From Triops longicaudatus (taxonomy: Eukaryota > Arthropoda > Branchiopoda > Notostraca > Triopsidae): DNA of 64,000 bases. Position numbers and translations under genes: made by a program. Below are positions 14,650 through 24,346 of this stretch, one piece after another (positions within the stretch are counted from its first letter, which is position 1; each line of letters starts with the position of its first letter). The DNA lies in NCBI GenBank assembly GCA_022885665.1, contig JAGQDJ010000024.1:868001-932000 (forward strand), written 5' to 3'. The notes beneath the pieces were generated by a model that worked only from the letters and a program-made list of their open reading frames with translations, did not search any database and was not told where the DNA came from.

Positions 14650-15049
14650 ACAGCAAGATCCCCGGACCATAAACGAGATAACCGCGACCGTTCGTTGAAG
14701 AGGTCTGTTTGTCCGACAACCTGCCAGTCATTAAGAAAGACCTTTTGTCTCGCGTAACACTGCAAAGACAGCTTGAGGGCTTTAGGACTTTCGACTTATG
14801 AAAAGAATTGGTAAATTTGAACAAGAGAACTGCCAAGCAGTAGCTCGACTCGGTAAGCAAACAGCCTTCTTCTCTGTGAGGGTAGATAAATTACCCACCT
14901 TTACCAAGACATTACGCATTGACGTCAAAACGCAGCTCACGCACTTGTCACATCTTTGTAATCATTACTTATCTGTATACAATTGATTCCACAGAAAGGG
15001 AGGAAGCCTGTTTTACACTATAGTTGGAAAGGGAATGTTATCAGGGATG

Positions 15050-15529
15050 TTAAGCTTTCATCATTGAAACATGTTCACTAACATTACTCATATCCATGAC
15101 AATAGCGCTCGCTGCACTTCCTGTTATGTGTGTCAAGATAACTTCTTCAACCGCTAAGGCACCCGCCATTTCAACTTTTCTTACTTCTCTCTCTAATTCG
15201 AACAAATGAGCATCTTCAACACCAGCACCCAAATTTTTCATAGCAGCAGCAAGGTTATACAAATATTCTTTATTGGGACCACTTGGACCGATAGCCATGG
15301 CAATTTGTTTGGCCATATTTTCAAGACTGTCTGGACCCACGAAAAAAGGATTGCTAGTACTGCCTAGGTAGAATTCCAACGTAAAAGGTTGCAAATCACG
15401 GTCTGCTTCTGACGGGAAGAATTGCACTGGTGTTCGGACGTATCCGTCCTTTTCACGGTAATCTAAATGCTGTGTTACCTTCTCTCGATCCTCCGGACTT
15501 ATGTAATACGCAACACCCCAGACTCTTTC
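15050..15529 (-). CDS. Alternative 3'-terminal exon of the ChaC gene (exon 3b)
   Basis: This is a second complete ChaC catalytic/C-terminal exon. It lies 45 bp downstream of the stop codon of the first copy. It begins right after a T-rich TTTGCAG acceptor, in phase 0, at exactly the same residue as exon 3a (E-[RK]-V-W-G-V-A-Y). It has no first or second exon of its own, so it can only be used by splicing from exons 1 and 2 upstream. It encodes 159 residues, giving a predicted 218-residue isoform. The active-site segment is canonical (LDYREKDGY, with the catalytic Glu), and the GPSG and HLFELE motifs of the family are present. The C-terminus carries an extra ~35-residue tail absent from the usual ~184-residue CHAC2. 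The alternative is a tandem gene duplicate that lost its 5' exons. Confidence 0.75.
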   Translation of the reverse strand, partial: ERVWGVAYYISPEDREKVTQHLDYREKDGYVRTPVQFFPSEADRDLQPFTLEFYLGSTSNPFFVGPDSLENMAKQIAMAIGPSGPNKEYLYNLAAAMKNLGAGVEDAHLFELEREVRKVEMAGALAVEEVILTHITGSAASAIVMDMSNVSEHVSMMKA

Positions 15530-15574
15530 CTGCAAAAAAAAGGGTATAAAAGCCTATTACAATTTACAACTCCA

Positions 15575-16246
15575 CTAGGTGCACATTTGGCCATTCGCAA
15601 TTAAAGCCTGCTGTAACGCTTCCTCTAGCTGGAACAAATGTGGGTCGCTGGCATGCGGAACTTCCTGGCGCATAAAATTCGCCAGCTGCAGAACATAATC
15701 TACATTTCTACCGCTAGGACCCTGAGCATCGAAGATCTGTGAAACCATCTGAGAAATAGTTGCAGGCCCCAAGTATAACTCTCCAGCTTGCGGGGCGATA
15801 AAAACCGATACTTCAAAGGAAGAAATTAAATTAGTTAAAACATTGGAAACGGCAGGGTAAAACAACACGGACGGAGTCGATTGGTAGCGTTTTTCTCTCA
15901 CGTCCGTCAGACTTGATAGGCTAGCACAATCAATTTCGTATGCGACACCCCAAACCTTTTCCTGGGTCACAAACAATAGTAAGACAAACATGAAATGGGC
16001 GAACAGAATTTACCTTCGGGTCGTCAGAGGGTACCAAGGTTACGACTCGTCCTGGCTAAATTAAACGATAAAAAAATAAGTGATGATAGAAAGCAAGCTA
16101 AGCTAGCCTACTTTTCCGGGTACTCCTCTGTGGTCTATGCTAGCTTGCCAAAACCTTCTTGCATACCCTTCAATATATCCAACGACACGTCTGGAGTATG
16201 GAAAGTCAACTTTCCACACTAATGAACCGTAGCCAAACACCCACAT
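15575..16246 (-). CDS. CHAC2: ChaC-family gamma-glutamylcyclotransferase (glutathione-specific)
   Basis: ChaC enzymes act in the cytosol and cleave glutathione to 5-oxoproline and Cys-Gly. Three exons join in frame: 16112-16246, 16014-16055 and 15575-15961, giving 187 residues (CHAC2 is about 184). The start codon opens directly into the diagnostic MWVFGYGSLVWKVDFPY. It is followed by GYARRFWQASIDHRGVPGKPGRV-type glycine-loop residues (exon 2 starts PGRVVTLV). Exon 3a has VWGVAY, a VREKR segment with the conserved Glu, LYLGPA, GPSGRN and HLFQLE. The active-site region is diverged: the usual REKGGY reads REKRYQ, and the segment before it is shortened. A second, more canonical copy of this terminal exon follows at 15050-15529. 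The gene is divergent from TTC8. Confidence 0.92.
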
Positions 16247-16898
16247 AATGAATTAATTAATTAATCAGACCCACTCCAGGCAGCACAAGACAGCGGAAAA
16301 AAATGTTTACAAAGTGCATGGAGACTTCGTTTATCTAACGTCTGATCATCCAGACACCCTGATAACGGAATCGCAAGAAAAAGCATGAATTTGAAAAGCG
16401 CGCGCTTCGGCGTGTTAGCATTCGGAAGAGGTTTTTTTTTTACACCGTAGGTATATATTACGTGAACACTGCGTAATAGTAAATAGGATTGATCGTGCTT
16501 AAAATAATTTCACTGTCGTTCTGTTGAGGTTTGTAAATTAGGATAAGACCTGAGAGTATGCACTTTATAAACATTAGAAATGTCTTCCAATTATCGGAAG
16601 AGTCTGATTATATGAAACAGATGCAGGAGAATCTTCGGATAATTAGAGTTTTGCCATAACCATAGTCATACTATACTGAGGTGGAATTTGTTATGACGCC
16701 TAGGGCCTCACTACGGATTTTTTGATAACCGGTGAAAGTTCGAATTTCCCGCGCCTTTTTGGTCTGCGCGATGCATTGATTCGCCTGCGTTTCCATGTAG
16801 ACCGGGAATATAACAAACACCTGTACTATGCTTTTCCTGTAATTAGTAGTTTAACTGAGCTTTTCGGATTGTTCGCTGTATTAAGTGGAGCATTCGCC
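16247..16898. promoter_or_regulatory. Shared 5' intergenic region between the ChaC gene and TTC8
   Basis: 650 bp between two divergently transcribed start codons, so it should hold both promoters. It contains a TTAATTAATTAATT run just upstream of the ChaC start. I see no convincing TATA box or RFX-type X-box. The promoter function is inferred from gene orientation only. Confidence 0.45.
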
Positions 16899-18802
16899 AT
16901 GGATCCTCTCCATGAAGCCATACTGCATTTTCGGCATCGAAAGTTTGACGAATGTATTACAATATGCACGAAACTTTTGGAGAAAAATCCGTTGGATCAG
17001 GTAACATTAAAATTTAATTATATGATAATGAGTAGCCGGACTTCGATTCTAGGTTGTATGGGTGTTAAAGATGCAAGCGTTAACACAGCAAGTGTACGTT
17101 GATGACCTAGAGGCGTTAGAGCAAGGTATTGCAGAAATGTTTCTCGACGATAACTCCGTAGCGCAAATTCCTCGTCCTGGGACGTCACTCCGAACTCCTT
17201 CTACAAATGCGAGGCTTAATTCGAGTTTGCAATCTAGGTGCGTGTCGTCGTAGTGTTACGAATTTCTGTGCGTACATTGCTAAAAAAGTTTCTAGGCCTA
17301 GAACGCAGTCTGGAAGACCGTTAAGCGGAGTAGTCCGACTTAACACCGGAAGTGCGAGACCTGGATCTTCCATGGAACGTGTGCTCAAAACCGCAAGGAC
17401 GCTGCAAACTGCTCGACCGACAACATCGAATACTGGTCGCTGGACTCGGATAGGTACAGCTTCTATGATCAGCCAACCGGACGGCCCCTTCATTAACACT
17501 GCTCGTTTAAATCTTACCAAATACGCCAAGGAACCGGCAATTGCCAAACCGCTTTTCGAATACTTGTATTATTACGAGAACGATGTGCGGAAGGTAAACA
17601 CATTGTATAAAAAATTTCAAGTTATGTGTATTTTGAGCTGTTCAATTAATCGTAGGCTTTGGATTTGGCCGCAGGAGCTACTCAGCATGCAGACTTCAAG
17701 GAATCTTGGTGGAAAACCCAACTAGGTCGCTGTTACTTGCGCCTTAATTTAGTCCGAGATGCCGAACAGCAGTTAAAGTCCTCCTTACAGCAGCAAATTC
17801 ACACCGAAGCGATCCTTTTATTGGCATATACCTATGTACGCTTAGATCAGCCATTAGCTGCTATGGACGTATACAAAAAAGGTTTGGAGCGCTTTCCAGC
17901 CGAGGTAGCCTTATTAACTGGACTTGCTAGGTAAAACTTAATACATTCACCCACTAACTCCTCTTAATTGGGAACTGTAATTTCTTAGAATACAAGAAGG
18001 TCTCCACGAAATGGAATCATCGTTTAAGTTTTATAAGGATGTCCTGATCTACGACGCGTCAAACGTAGAAGCGATTGCTTGTATCGCTACGCATCATTTC
18101 TACAACGACCAACCCGAATTAGCCATGACGTACTACAGGTACATATAACGGATTTTCGTTAGGTCAGTTCCTCAAAATTAGTCCGTTTCAGGAGGTTGTT
18201 ACAAATGGGAGTGCACACTGCAGAAGTTTTTACAAATTTAGGTCTGTGTTGTTTCTTCAGCCAACAGTACGATTTAGCTTTACCGTGCTTTCAGCAAGCA
18301 TTAAGTGTTGCAGATAACGAACAACTCGGAGATGTTTGGTATAACATAGGACACGTCGCTTTGGTAACCAATTATGAGAGACGCAACTGTATACGTTATG
18401 CCTTTCATTGTCCAAATTAGTCCGTTGGTGACACAACATTGGCTAAACAATGCTGGCAGCTTTCCTTAGTCTACAACCATGACCATGCTGAAGCTTATAA
18501 CAATTTAGGAGTCTTGGCGGTCCGCAAAGGAAAAATGGAAGAAGGACGTGCGTTCTTTCAAGCAGCTGTGATATTAGGCTCCCACTTAGTAGAGCCTTTT
18601 TGGAATTATTCTCGATTAGCAGAGCAGGTTCGACATAGAAAATTGTCTTGGGAAGTTAACAATACGTAATGCGGTCGATCATTAGGATGGGGACGTCCAA
18701 ACGTGCTTTACTTTAATCCAAAAAGCTCTAGTGGCGTATCCTGGTCACATGGAATGTAACAAACTGATGGACAGTTTGAAACGCAAATTGGCTGCGGTGT
18801 GA
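16899..18802 (+). CDS. TTC8: Tetratricopeptide repeat protein 8 (BBSome subunit BBS8)
   Basis: A BBSome subunit that traffics membrane proteins to and from cilia. Eight exons (16899-17000, 17053-17237, 17296-17593, 17656-17930, 17989-18138, 18192-18363, 18421-18627, 18686-18802) sum to 501 residues with no frame break. The human protein is about 515-540. Recognised family blocks in order: FRRRKF-type N-terminus (FRHRKFDECITIC), WVLKMQALT, GIAEMFLDDN, PRPGTSL, the low-complexity GRPLSG / ARPTTS region, RLGTASM-like RIGTASMISQPDGPF, LNLTKYA, then TPR units with WWKTQLGRCY, NVEAIACIA, NLGLCCFFSQQYDLAL, DVWYNIGHVAL and AEAYNNLGVL. All introns are 52-62 bp. The gene converges on MRPS18A with 70 bp between stop codons. 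Its presence implies ciliated cells. Confidence 0.96.
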
Positions 18803-18872
18803 GAAAAAGGAGCGACTCGGTTCTAGTTTTATCTTATGTATTCCAAAGCCTGGGACTACTAATAACAGACAT

Positions 18873-19535
18873 TCATTTTTTCTTAGGGTCATCAATAGTT
18901 GTTTCATCATAATAAGTGTTGAATTTTTTCCAACCATATCGAAGTTTTGGGTTCTTTTTGCTTTGCGGAGGGTTGATGCACGACATTAATCCTGTACAAA
19001 TAGATACATTGGATTCGTTAAGTTATTAAAATTGTAACTAAATTACCAGCTTTCTGAGCCATGGCGACGAGTTTACTCATTTTTCTTTGCTGTTTGTTAC
19101 ACAACCCTGTAACTCTTTTGGGCAACATACACCCATCTGATCGCAGAAATTGGCTTAGAAGAAGCACGTCCTACCGTTACAAGTCTGTTAATTATCTGAT
19201 CAGCAAAATTGTACGGATGAAATTACCGTGTGTTTAACGTCAAGATTAAGTCGACATATCGGGCAGCAGCCGGCTCGTTCCGCAAGCACGGGCACGAGAT
19301 AATTTACTCTGTCCGATTCTAAAATACTTCCTTCCACTATGATTTTATCATTCACTTCTTGTTGGCGAACTAAAAGAAAATGAATGTAAAAAAGTTATAT
19401 CAATTATAGCTGTTTACTTTCTTTTAGCCTAGTAACACTGGAAACATGGATATTTTTTGAAGCAATGCTAGCACTTATTCTCGAACTGGGCCCCAGAAAT
19501 TGACAAACTTTTGATCCCAACAAGCGCAACGCCAT
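18873..19535 (-). CDS. MRPS18A: Mitochondrial ribosomal protein S18a
   Basis: A component of the mitochondrial ribosome. No single exon makes a long open frame. Four exons (19418-19535, 19227-19369, 19047-19170, 18873-18991) join to 167 residues in frame. The N-terminus (MALRLLGSKVCQFLG, Arg/Lys/Ser rich, no acids) looks like a mitochondrial presequence. Family blocks: IVEGSI, the CxxC pair CPICRLNL, DVLLLSQFLR, then GCMLPKRVTGLC and a basic helix ending AQKAG. The TGLC cysteine completes the zinc-type motif seen in S18 proteins. The C-terminus (NPKLRYGWKKF) is shorter than human MRPS18A (196 residues). Introns are 48-56 bp. It starts 262 bp from the divergent MOCS3 start and ends 70 bp from the TTC8 stop. 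Confidence 0.92.
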
Positions 19536-19797
19536 AATTTTTTTAACTTATTGTTCAAAATAGTATTTTTCTGAAACCAAAAAGCATGGATTGCTTCTCT
19601 CTTTCTGTTTACCTTACTCGTGTACTTGGTTGATTTTACATATCGATTTTGAAAAGTGATACGAGGGACATAGGATATGAGCGCTGAACTTATTATTTTG
19701 CGGTTCGCATTTCGACTCAAATGTTTGTTGTTGTTCGTTTGCTGGCTTCATAGTGCCTGCACGTGCTTTGAGTTTAAATCGTGCAACACGTGCAATA

Positions 19798-21995
19798 ATG
19801 GCAGACAAACATGTGGAACAATTACTACAAGAAAAAGACCAGGAAATTGCTCGATTGAAGAGAGAACTAGTGAGCTATGCCAAAATAATTGATCAAGAGA
19901 GTAAATTGTAATTTGTAATATAGGAAGACCTTAGGAAAATGAATAACCATCATTGCCCGAATGAGCCATCAACCAATCCATTGGGGACAGTTGACCAAGA
20001 TCATATGAAACCAGTCCACTTTTCAGTTTTAAACAAGGCCTTAGTTGGAAGATATAGCCGACAATTAATTCTCCACCAGATTGGAGCGAAAGGTAGCTAT
20101 GTCAGCAAATTACATTACTGAAAAATTTTCTTCATATGATATTATTACAAATTCGTAGGTCAGTTGGCACTGTGCAATGCCTCTGTGCTCGTTGTCGGAG
20201 CAGGAGGGCTTGGATGTCCCGCGTCTCTTTATTTGGCGGCAGCTGGAGTAGGTAATACAATGGGGAAGCCATCCGGTATTTTTCTATTATATCCCTCGTA
20301 AATCTCATTTTTTCTTAACAAACGCAAGTTTAATCTAACTAAATCTGAAATAGTTTTACTTCTTTCTAACCTATTCTACCGTATTTAAGCCATTCGCGCA
20401 CAAACAAGCCATAGGTAAGTTAATGGAACAATTAGGCAGAGTTAAGTTAAATTACATTAGGTTAGTTAAGTAATGTGAAATTAGGCTCATGGTAAGCTTA
20501 GGGAAGCTTATTTATGTATTTTTTTGTCCTTTTTTTCTGAAAGCGCTTATAAAATAAAAGTCGAAGGGGTTTCACGAAAAAGTATGAGAACTCCTTTTGA
20601 AGCTTCAATGTCTCTTGTGATGAGGACGTAAAATCTTTCTCTCTTCTCCTTTTTAGGCCATATTGGAATTGTAGATTACGATGTTGTAGAGCTTAGCAAC
20701 TTACATCGGCAAGTTTTACACAAAGAATCAAAAATAGGTACTACGAAAGTCGCGTCAGCTGCGGCAGCGCTTCGCGAGTACGTATATTTGCAAAGTTTGT
20801 GACTTGTTCAGTAATTATTAGTGCGGCAGGTTCTCTTCGCTGGTAAAAGTTACGCCGCATCATCTAGAATTGAATAGCAGTAATGCGATGTCCGTGATTG
20901 GCGGTTATGACATAGTGCTGGATTGCAGCGACAACCCAGCCACGCGTTATCTGCTGAACGATGCTTGCGTTCTCTCTAAAAAACCATTAGTATCTGGAAG
21001 TGCTTTACGATGGGAAGCCCAGCTGACCGTATACAACTATTGCGGTTCCCCGTGTTACAGATGCATGTATCCGAATCCGCCCGAGAGCGGATTTGTTACA
21101 AACTGTGCCGATGGCGGTGTAATAGGCCCAGTAGTTGGATTGATAGGCACCTTACAGGTGAGTAGTTTTACCGAAGTCTCTGCAAATCTCTTTTCGGATG
21201 TTTACGAATTTCTCTGTGATCTATTTATTTATGTTTTCTTTCAGGCGCTTGAGGCTATAAAAGTTATACTGTGCATGCCTCCCGCCTACGCAGGCAAGCT
21301 TCTTCTCTTCGACGGAGAAGACGGCACGTTTAGGGTTGTCAAGCTAAGGAACAGGCGGAAGGACTGCGCTATTTGCGGAGAAGAGCCTACCATAACGGAA
21401 TTAATAGACTATGTCAGATTCTGTGGGCATGGACCCAACGATAAGGTAATGTTCTTACGCCTACTCTATCCTTCAGTCCTAAAGTAGCGTTTCAATTTGT
21501 GATACTTTTTTAAGGATGAGCCTGTAAAGCTGCTGGAACCGGAAGAGCGCATCACACCTGAAGAATACCAGGAAGCTTTGCAGAACAGGCCCGATTCTCT
21601 GATTTTAATTGACGTACGACCCGCTGAACAGCTCGAATTGTGCACCCTACCAGCACCGAAACATTTTGTGAATATTCCAATAACTAAAGTCGAAAGCGAG
21701 CTGCCGTCTATTGCCAGTCTAGCTGAAAGTTGTAATCCCAATGCAGTAGAAAGTAATTTTTTTGCGAATTCACTTATTTACTTAGTTACAGTGAATTTAC
21801 CCTTAAACGTTTATTTAAATCCTTAATTCTAATTTTGTTTCAGTTGTTGTCGTCTGTCGGAGAGGGAATGATTCCCAAATTGCCACAAAATTGCTTAAAA
21901 AATATGCAAGATTGACCAACATATCGATAAGGGATATAAAGGGTGGGTTACACGCCTGGGCAGAGAAAATCGACCGTGCGTTTCCTGTTTACTAA
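19798..21995 (+). CDS. MOCS3: Adenylyltransferase and sulfurtransferase MOCS3 (UBA4)
   Basis: MOCS3 activates MOCS2A for molybdopterin synthesis and URM1 for tRNA thiolation in the cytosol. It adenylates them and then transfers sulfur from its rhodanese domain. Eight exons (19798-19869, 19924-20092, 20159-20251, 20657-20777, 20830-21157, 21245-21445, 21515-21752, 21844-21995) give 457 residues (human 460). Domain order: N-terminal coiled coil (QEKDQEIARLKREL); E1-like domain with RYSRQL, the nucleotide loop GAGGLGCPAS, SNLHRQVLH and DCSDNPATRYLLNDACV; zinc pairs CYRC and CAIC; catalytic VTNCADGG; C-terminal rhodanese domain with LIDVRP and active-site Cys in VVCRRGND; final GGLHAWAEKID. For intron 1 I chose the GTGAGC donor (54 bp). 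The next donor downstream would leave an implausible 23-27 bp intron. Intron 3 is unusually long at 405 bp. Confidence 0.96.
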
Positions 21996-22126
21996 AAGAG
22001 TAAGTCGTATGGTTTGTCCTGGTTTGAAATTAGTTGTATTAAGCAAGTCAGTCAGCGGAAAACACAGGCATTAACATAAACGCGAGCAGCAGGGAAACAG
22101 AAACTGGTTAAAATACTTCAAGATAG

Positions 22127-22776
22127 CTAAGATTTGCTTTCCACCAGAACGCCTTGTGAATTAGCGGGTTTGTCCTCCTTCGCTTCTTCTTTACTTTTGT
22201 TCTGAAAGTCACCACGAACTTGAATGTTGAATTTATCCTTGTAGGAATTGATGTCCAAACCCTTGGAAGCGATTTGCTTGTTATAGTTTTCGATGGTCTT
22301 GGCAAGCTGAAAGAATCATAAAGTTCCAGGTGTGCATTTAATGTCAAGTCCATTAATAATTAACTACTATTATCGTACATAAATAAAGAACATAGCTACA
22401 AATTTCGTTGACTTTTAAGTATGTCCTACTATGTACCTGTTCTTTATTGTGTTTCAAAGCCGGCAAAACCTCCTTGACCGTTCTTTCGACTAGAACTCCG
22501 CCAACAAGCCTGAAGCATTTGCGAGATGGCTCAACTTCTTCCAAAGTTTCGATTACCAGCCTACGAAACGGAGTACCGTTCTAATTCTGTGCATTACGAA
22601 ACGAAAAACATTTGCAAGTTTTACTTGTGTTCATTCTGTTCGGCCTCCAACTCCGACACTTTACTTATGAGTTGCCGTTGCTCATTTCGGAGTTGGTTGA
22701 ATCCATGGATAATTTCTTCTTGGGAAGGACCTCCGGTCTTTCCTCCTTTAATTGTTTTAGAACCGTCTGATGCCAT
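22127..22776 (-). CDS. PFDN2: Prefoldin subunit 2
   Basis: A beta-type subunit of the hexameric prefoldin chaperone, which hands unfolded actin and tubulin to CCT. Three exons (22625-22776, 22437-22560, 22127-22306) join to 151 residues (human 154). Family features: FNQLRNEQRQLISKVSELE (first coiled-coil helix), the central beta hairpin CFRLVGGVLVERTV, KEVLPALKHNKEQ, and the second helix LAKTIENYNKQIASKG. A Lys/Glu-rich tail follows. The start codon lies 23 bp downstream, on the same strand, of the stop of an open frame described separately. It converges with MOCS3 (131 bp between stops). Confidence 0.95.
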
Positions 22777-22799
22777 GCTTTTAGCTGAGTTTTGAAGAA

Positions 22800-23045
22800 T
22801 CACAAACGAGGTTCTTGTGAGCTGTGGGCGGAGCATACGACAAATTGACTGAACTCATTACTAATAACTTTGCCCCTAGGTGTCGCCACATACTGGCAAA
22901 ATCCCTTGTATGGACTTGCTGGTCCAAGTCCTTCCTCGCGTGCAATTCCGAGCTGAGCTCTAGCTTTTGCAAGTTCTACTAACTTTGGATAGGTAAGTTG
23001 ACCTCTTTTTACGTAATTTTTGCTGCTTATGCCGTGTAGTTGGTG
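22800..23045 (-). CDS. Possible terminal exon of an unrecognised small protein
   Basis: An 81-codon open frame with no ATG, ending 23 bp before the PFDN2 start. It reads NYVKRGQLTYPKLVELA, then KARAQLGIAREEGLGPASPY, then KGFCQYVATPRGKVISNEF. The amino-acid composition and lack of rare runs look like real protein, unlike the desert frames. I do not recognise the family. It could be the last exon of a gene whose 5' exons lie upstream on the minus strand, or a readthrough/bicistronic arrangement with PFDN2. On the other strand an AG|GTAAGT donor-like site at about 22991-22997 overlaps it, so a plus-strand exon is an alternative. It may also be chance. Confidence 0.3.
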   Translation of the reverse strand, partial: HQLHGISSKNYVKRGQLTYPKLVELAKARAQLGIAREEGLGPASPYKGFCQYVATPRGKVISNEFSQFVVCSAHSSQEPRL

Positions 23046-23305
23046 TTATTTGGCATGTTTGTCTAATCGAAGACGAGAAATATTCCGTTGGAGGGAATAT
23101 TTCGAAGAATGGATTCTACGATTTCGCCGACATTCTCATGGATTTTCGTTATTATTTTCTTGTTCATACTATAGAGAAATAACGATTCAGTAAATAACCA
23201 CATACTCCATAATTTTTTAACAGTCTTGTTTCATGGCCGCTTTTCTCGGCTTCGTTAGGTTTCTTGGTCTCGACATGTTATTACGTTAGACCACTTTATT
23301 TAGTA

Positions 23306-23483
23306 CAGTGAAACCTCGCTACAGCGGATACCGGTCATAACAGACAATGGGTTATTGTGCACAAGGTCTACTTCCCCTTGAAAAATTAAAGACATCTTAA
23401 GCCAACATTGGCAATTACGGATAGTTGGATATAACGGACAAATTCTTCGTCCGCCCATACGTCCGTTACAACGAGGTTTTAGT
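23306..23483. mobile_element. pogo/Tigger-type MITE, copy 2
   Basis: 178 bp bounded by a TA dinucleotide on each side, the usual target for Tc1/mariner/pogo elements. The left terminal repeat begins CAGTGAAACCTCGCTACAGC. The right end read on the other strand gives ACCTCGTTGTAACGGA, matching the classic Tigger/pogo end. The interior has no coding potential, so it would need a transposase in trans. It is homologous along its length to the decayed copy at 2291-2467. Confidence 0.8.
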
Positions 23484-24346
23484 ATATTATACAACTTGTG
23501 TGGTATTTTGCGCTACTTTGTGTTGACAACATAAGATTAGCCTTATCGGTGGTTATTTAATCGCGTATGTTATAGATGTAGTAAATTGATATTCTTGCTG
23601 AATAAGGAACTTGCCCTGCGAAAAGCGAAACGCAACTACTGAATCCGCAAGATAAAAAATGTCTCACATATGATAAACTCTTATATAAACACAAGTTTAT
23701 CTGCCCGCGGCAGTCCTTCATTGCCGTCTCGAAACACCAGCCTGACTCCGTAACATATTCACTTACCGGAATCTGTGTATCATCGTAGAAAACCGAGGTG
23801 CTGAGGACTAGTACATGGGGGTACCAAATAAGCGACAGAAAAAGGAAAGGGCGTAAAAAAAAGGTCTCGGTATGCATGTAATTCAATCATATAGAGTCTG
23901 AGGGTGTACTTGTGCAAATAAAAGCCCACTTTACCGACTCGGGGAAAACAAGCTCGCAGTTTCGGAGCGAGGCGATCTCACATTGTTAGGAAAAAGTTTA
24001 CGGGCCATAACGAGTTACGGCATTTCGTTTTCAGTTTTTCTTGTGCCGTATAATACACGAACAGGATACCAATGACTCTGCTATATTGAAAGGCGAGGCA
24101 ATTTTTTTTTATTACTTTCATCGGCGTGAGCTTTGCTCGTTGGCGTAATTGTTGTTTTTGTATTCCGTTAAAGCTGTGTCAAAACGGTGGAATTGGCATT
24201 ATACTTGCACACCAGATTTTTTATTGGTTTCAATTGCTTACGCTCTTTAAAATGCGAGGCAACTGTGATTCCGCAAATATATTTTTGATAGAGGAGTGAC
24301 GTTCTGTTTTAACTAAGTAATCTAAGCAAATCCATTTCGTACAGTT
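23484..24346. other. Intergenic, no gene recognised
   Basis: 860 bp between the MITE and the methyltransferase start. It contains an inverted copy of the 28-bp dispersed repeat (separate entry). A minus-strand 109-codon frame (23557-23886) shows no domain. The last ~200 bp should include the methyltransferase promoter, but I see no specific element. Confidence 0.5.
24102..24142 (-). repeat. 28-bp dispersed repeat with A-rich tail, copy 2 (inverted)
   Basis: The reverse complement of 24115-24142 is identical to 2783-2810. A T run at 24102-24110 matches the A tail of copy 1. An exact 28-bp match plus tail is beyond chance in a 64-kb window. The family is not recognised. Confidence 0.6.

Larger units (their letters stand above)
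2824..15049. other. Gene desert, 12 kb
   Basis: No spliced or intronless gene can be supported. The longest open frame (4121-4657, minus, 178 codons) has no recognisable domain. Its opposite strand carries overlapping open frames, as expected by chance. Between 8.6 and 9.8 kb the sequence is very AT-rich. I see no rRNA, tRNA or snRNA signature. Cryptic exons or lncRNAs remain possible. Confidence 0.5.

Noticed and set aside
14415..14860. Overlapping frames with poly-Leu/poly-Val runs
   Set aside because: The runs are readouts of a CAG/TAG microsatellite in several frames and there is no surrounding protein signal.
16640..16680. RFX X-box upstream of TTC8 (TTTGCCATAACCATAG)
   Set aside because: Only the left half roughly fits the GTNNCC-AT-RGNAAC pattern. 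The right half does not, so the site is not supported.
19870..19927. A 23-27 bp ultra-short intron in MOCS3
   Set aside because: An upstream GTGAGC donor gives a normal 54-bp intron, phase 0, and a continuous coiled coil (KRELEDLRK).
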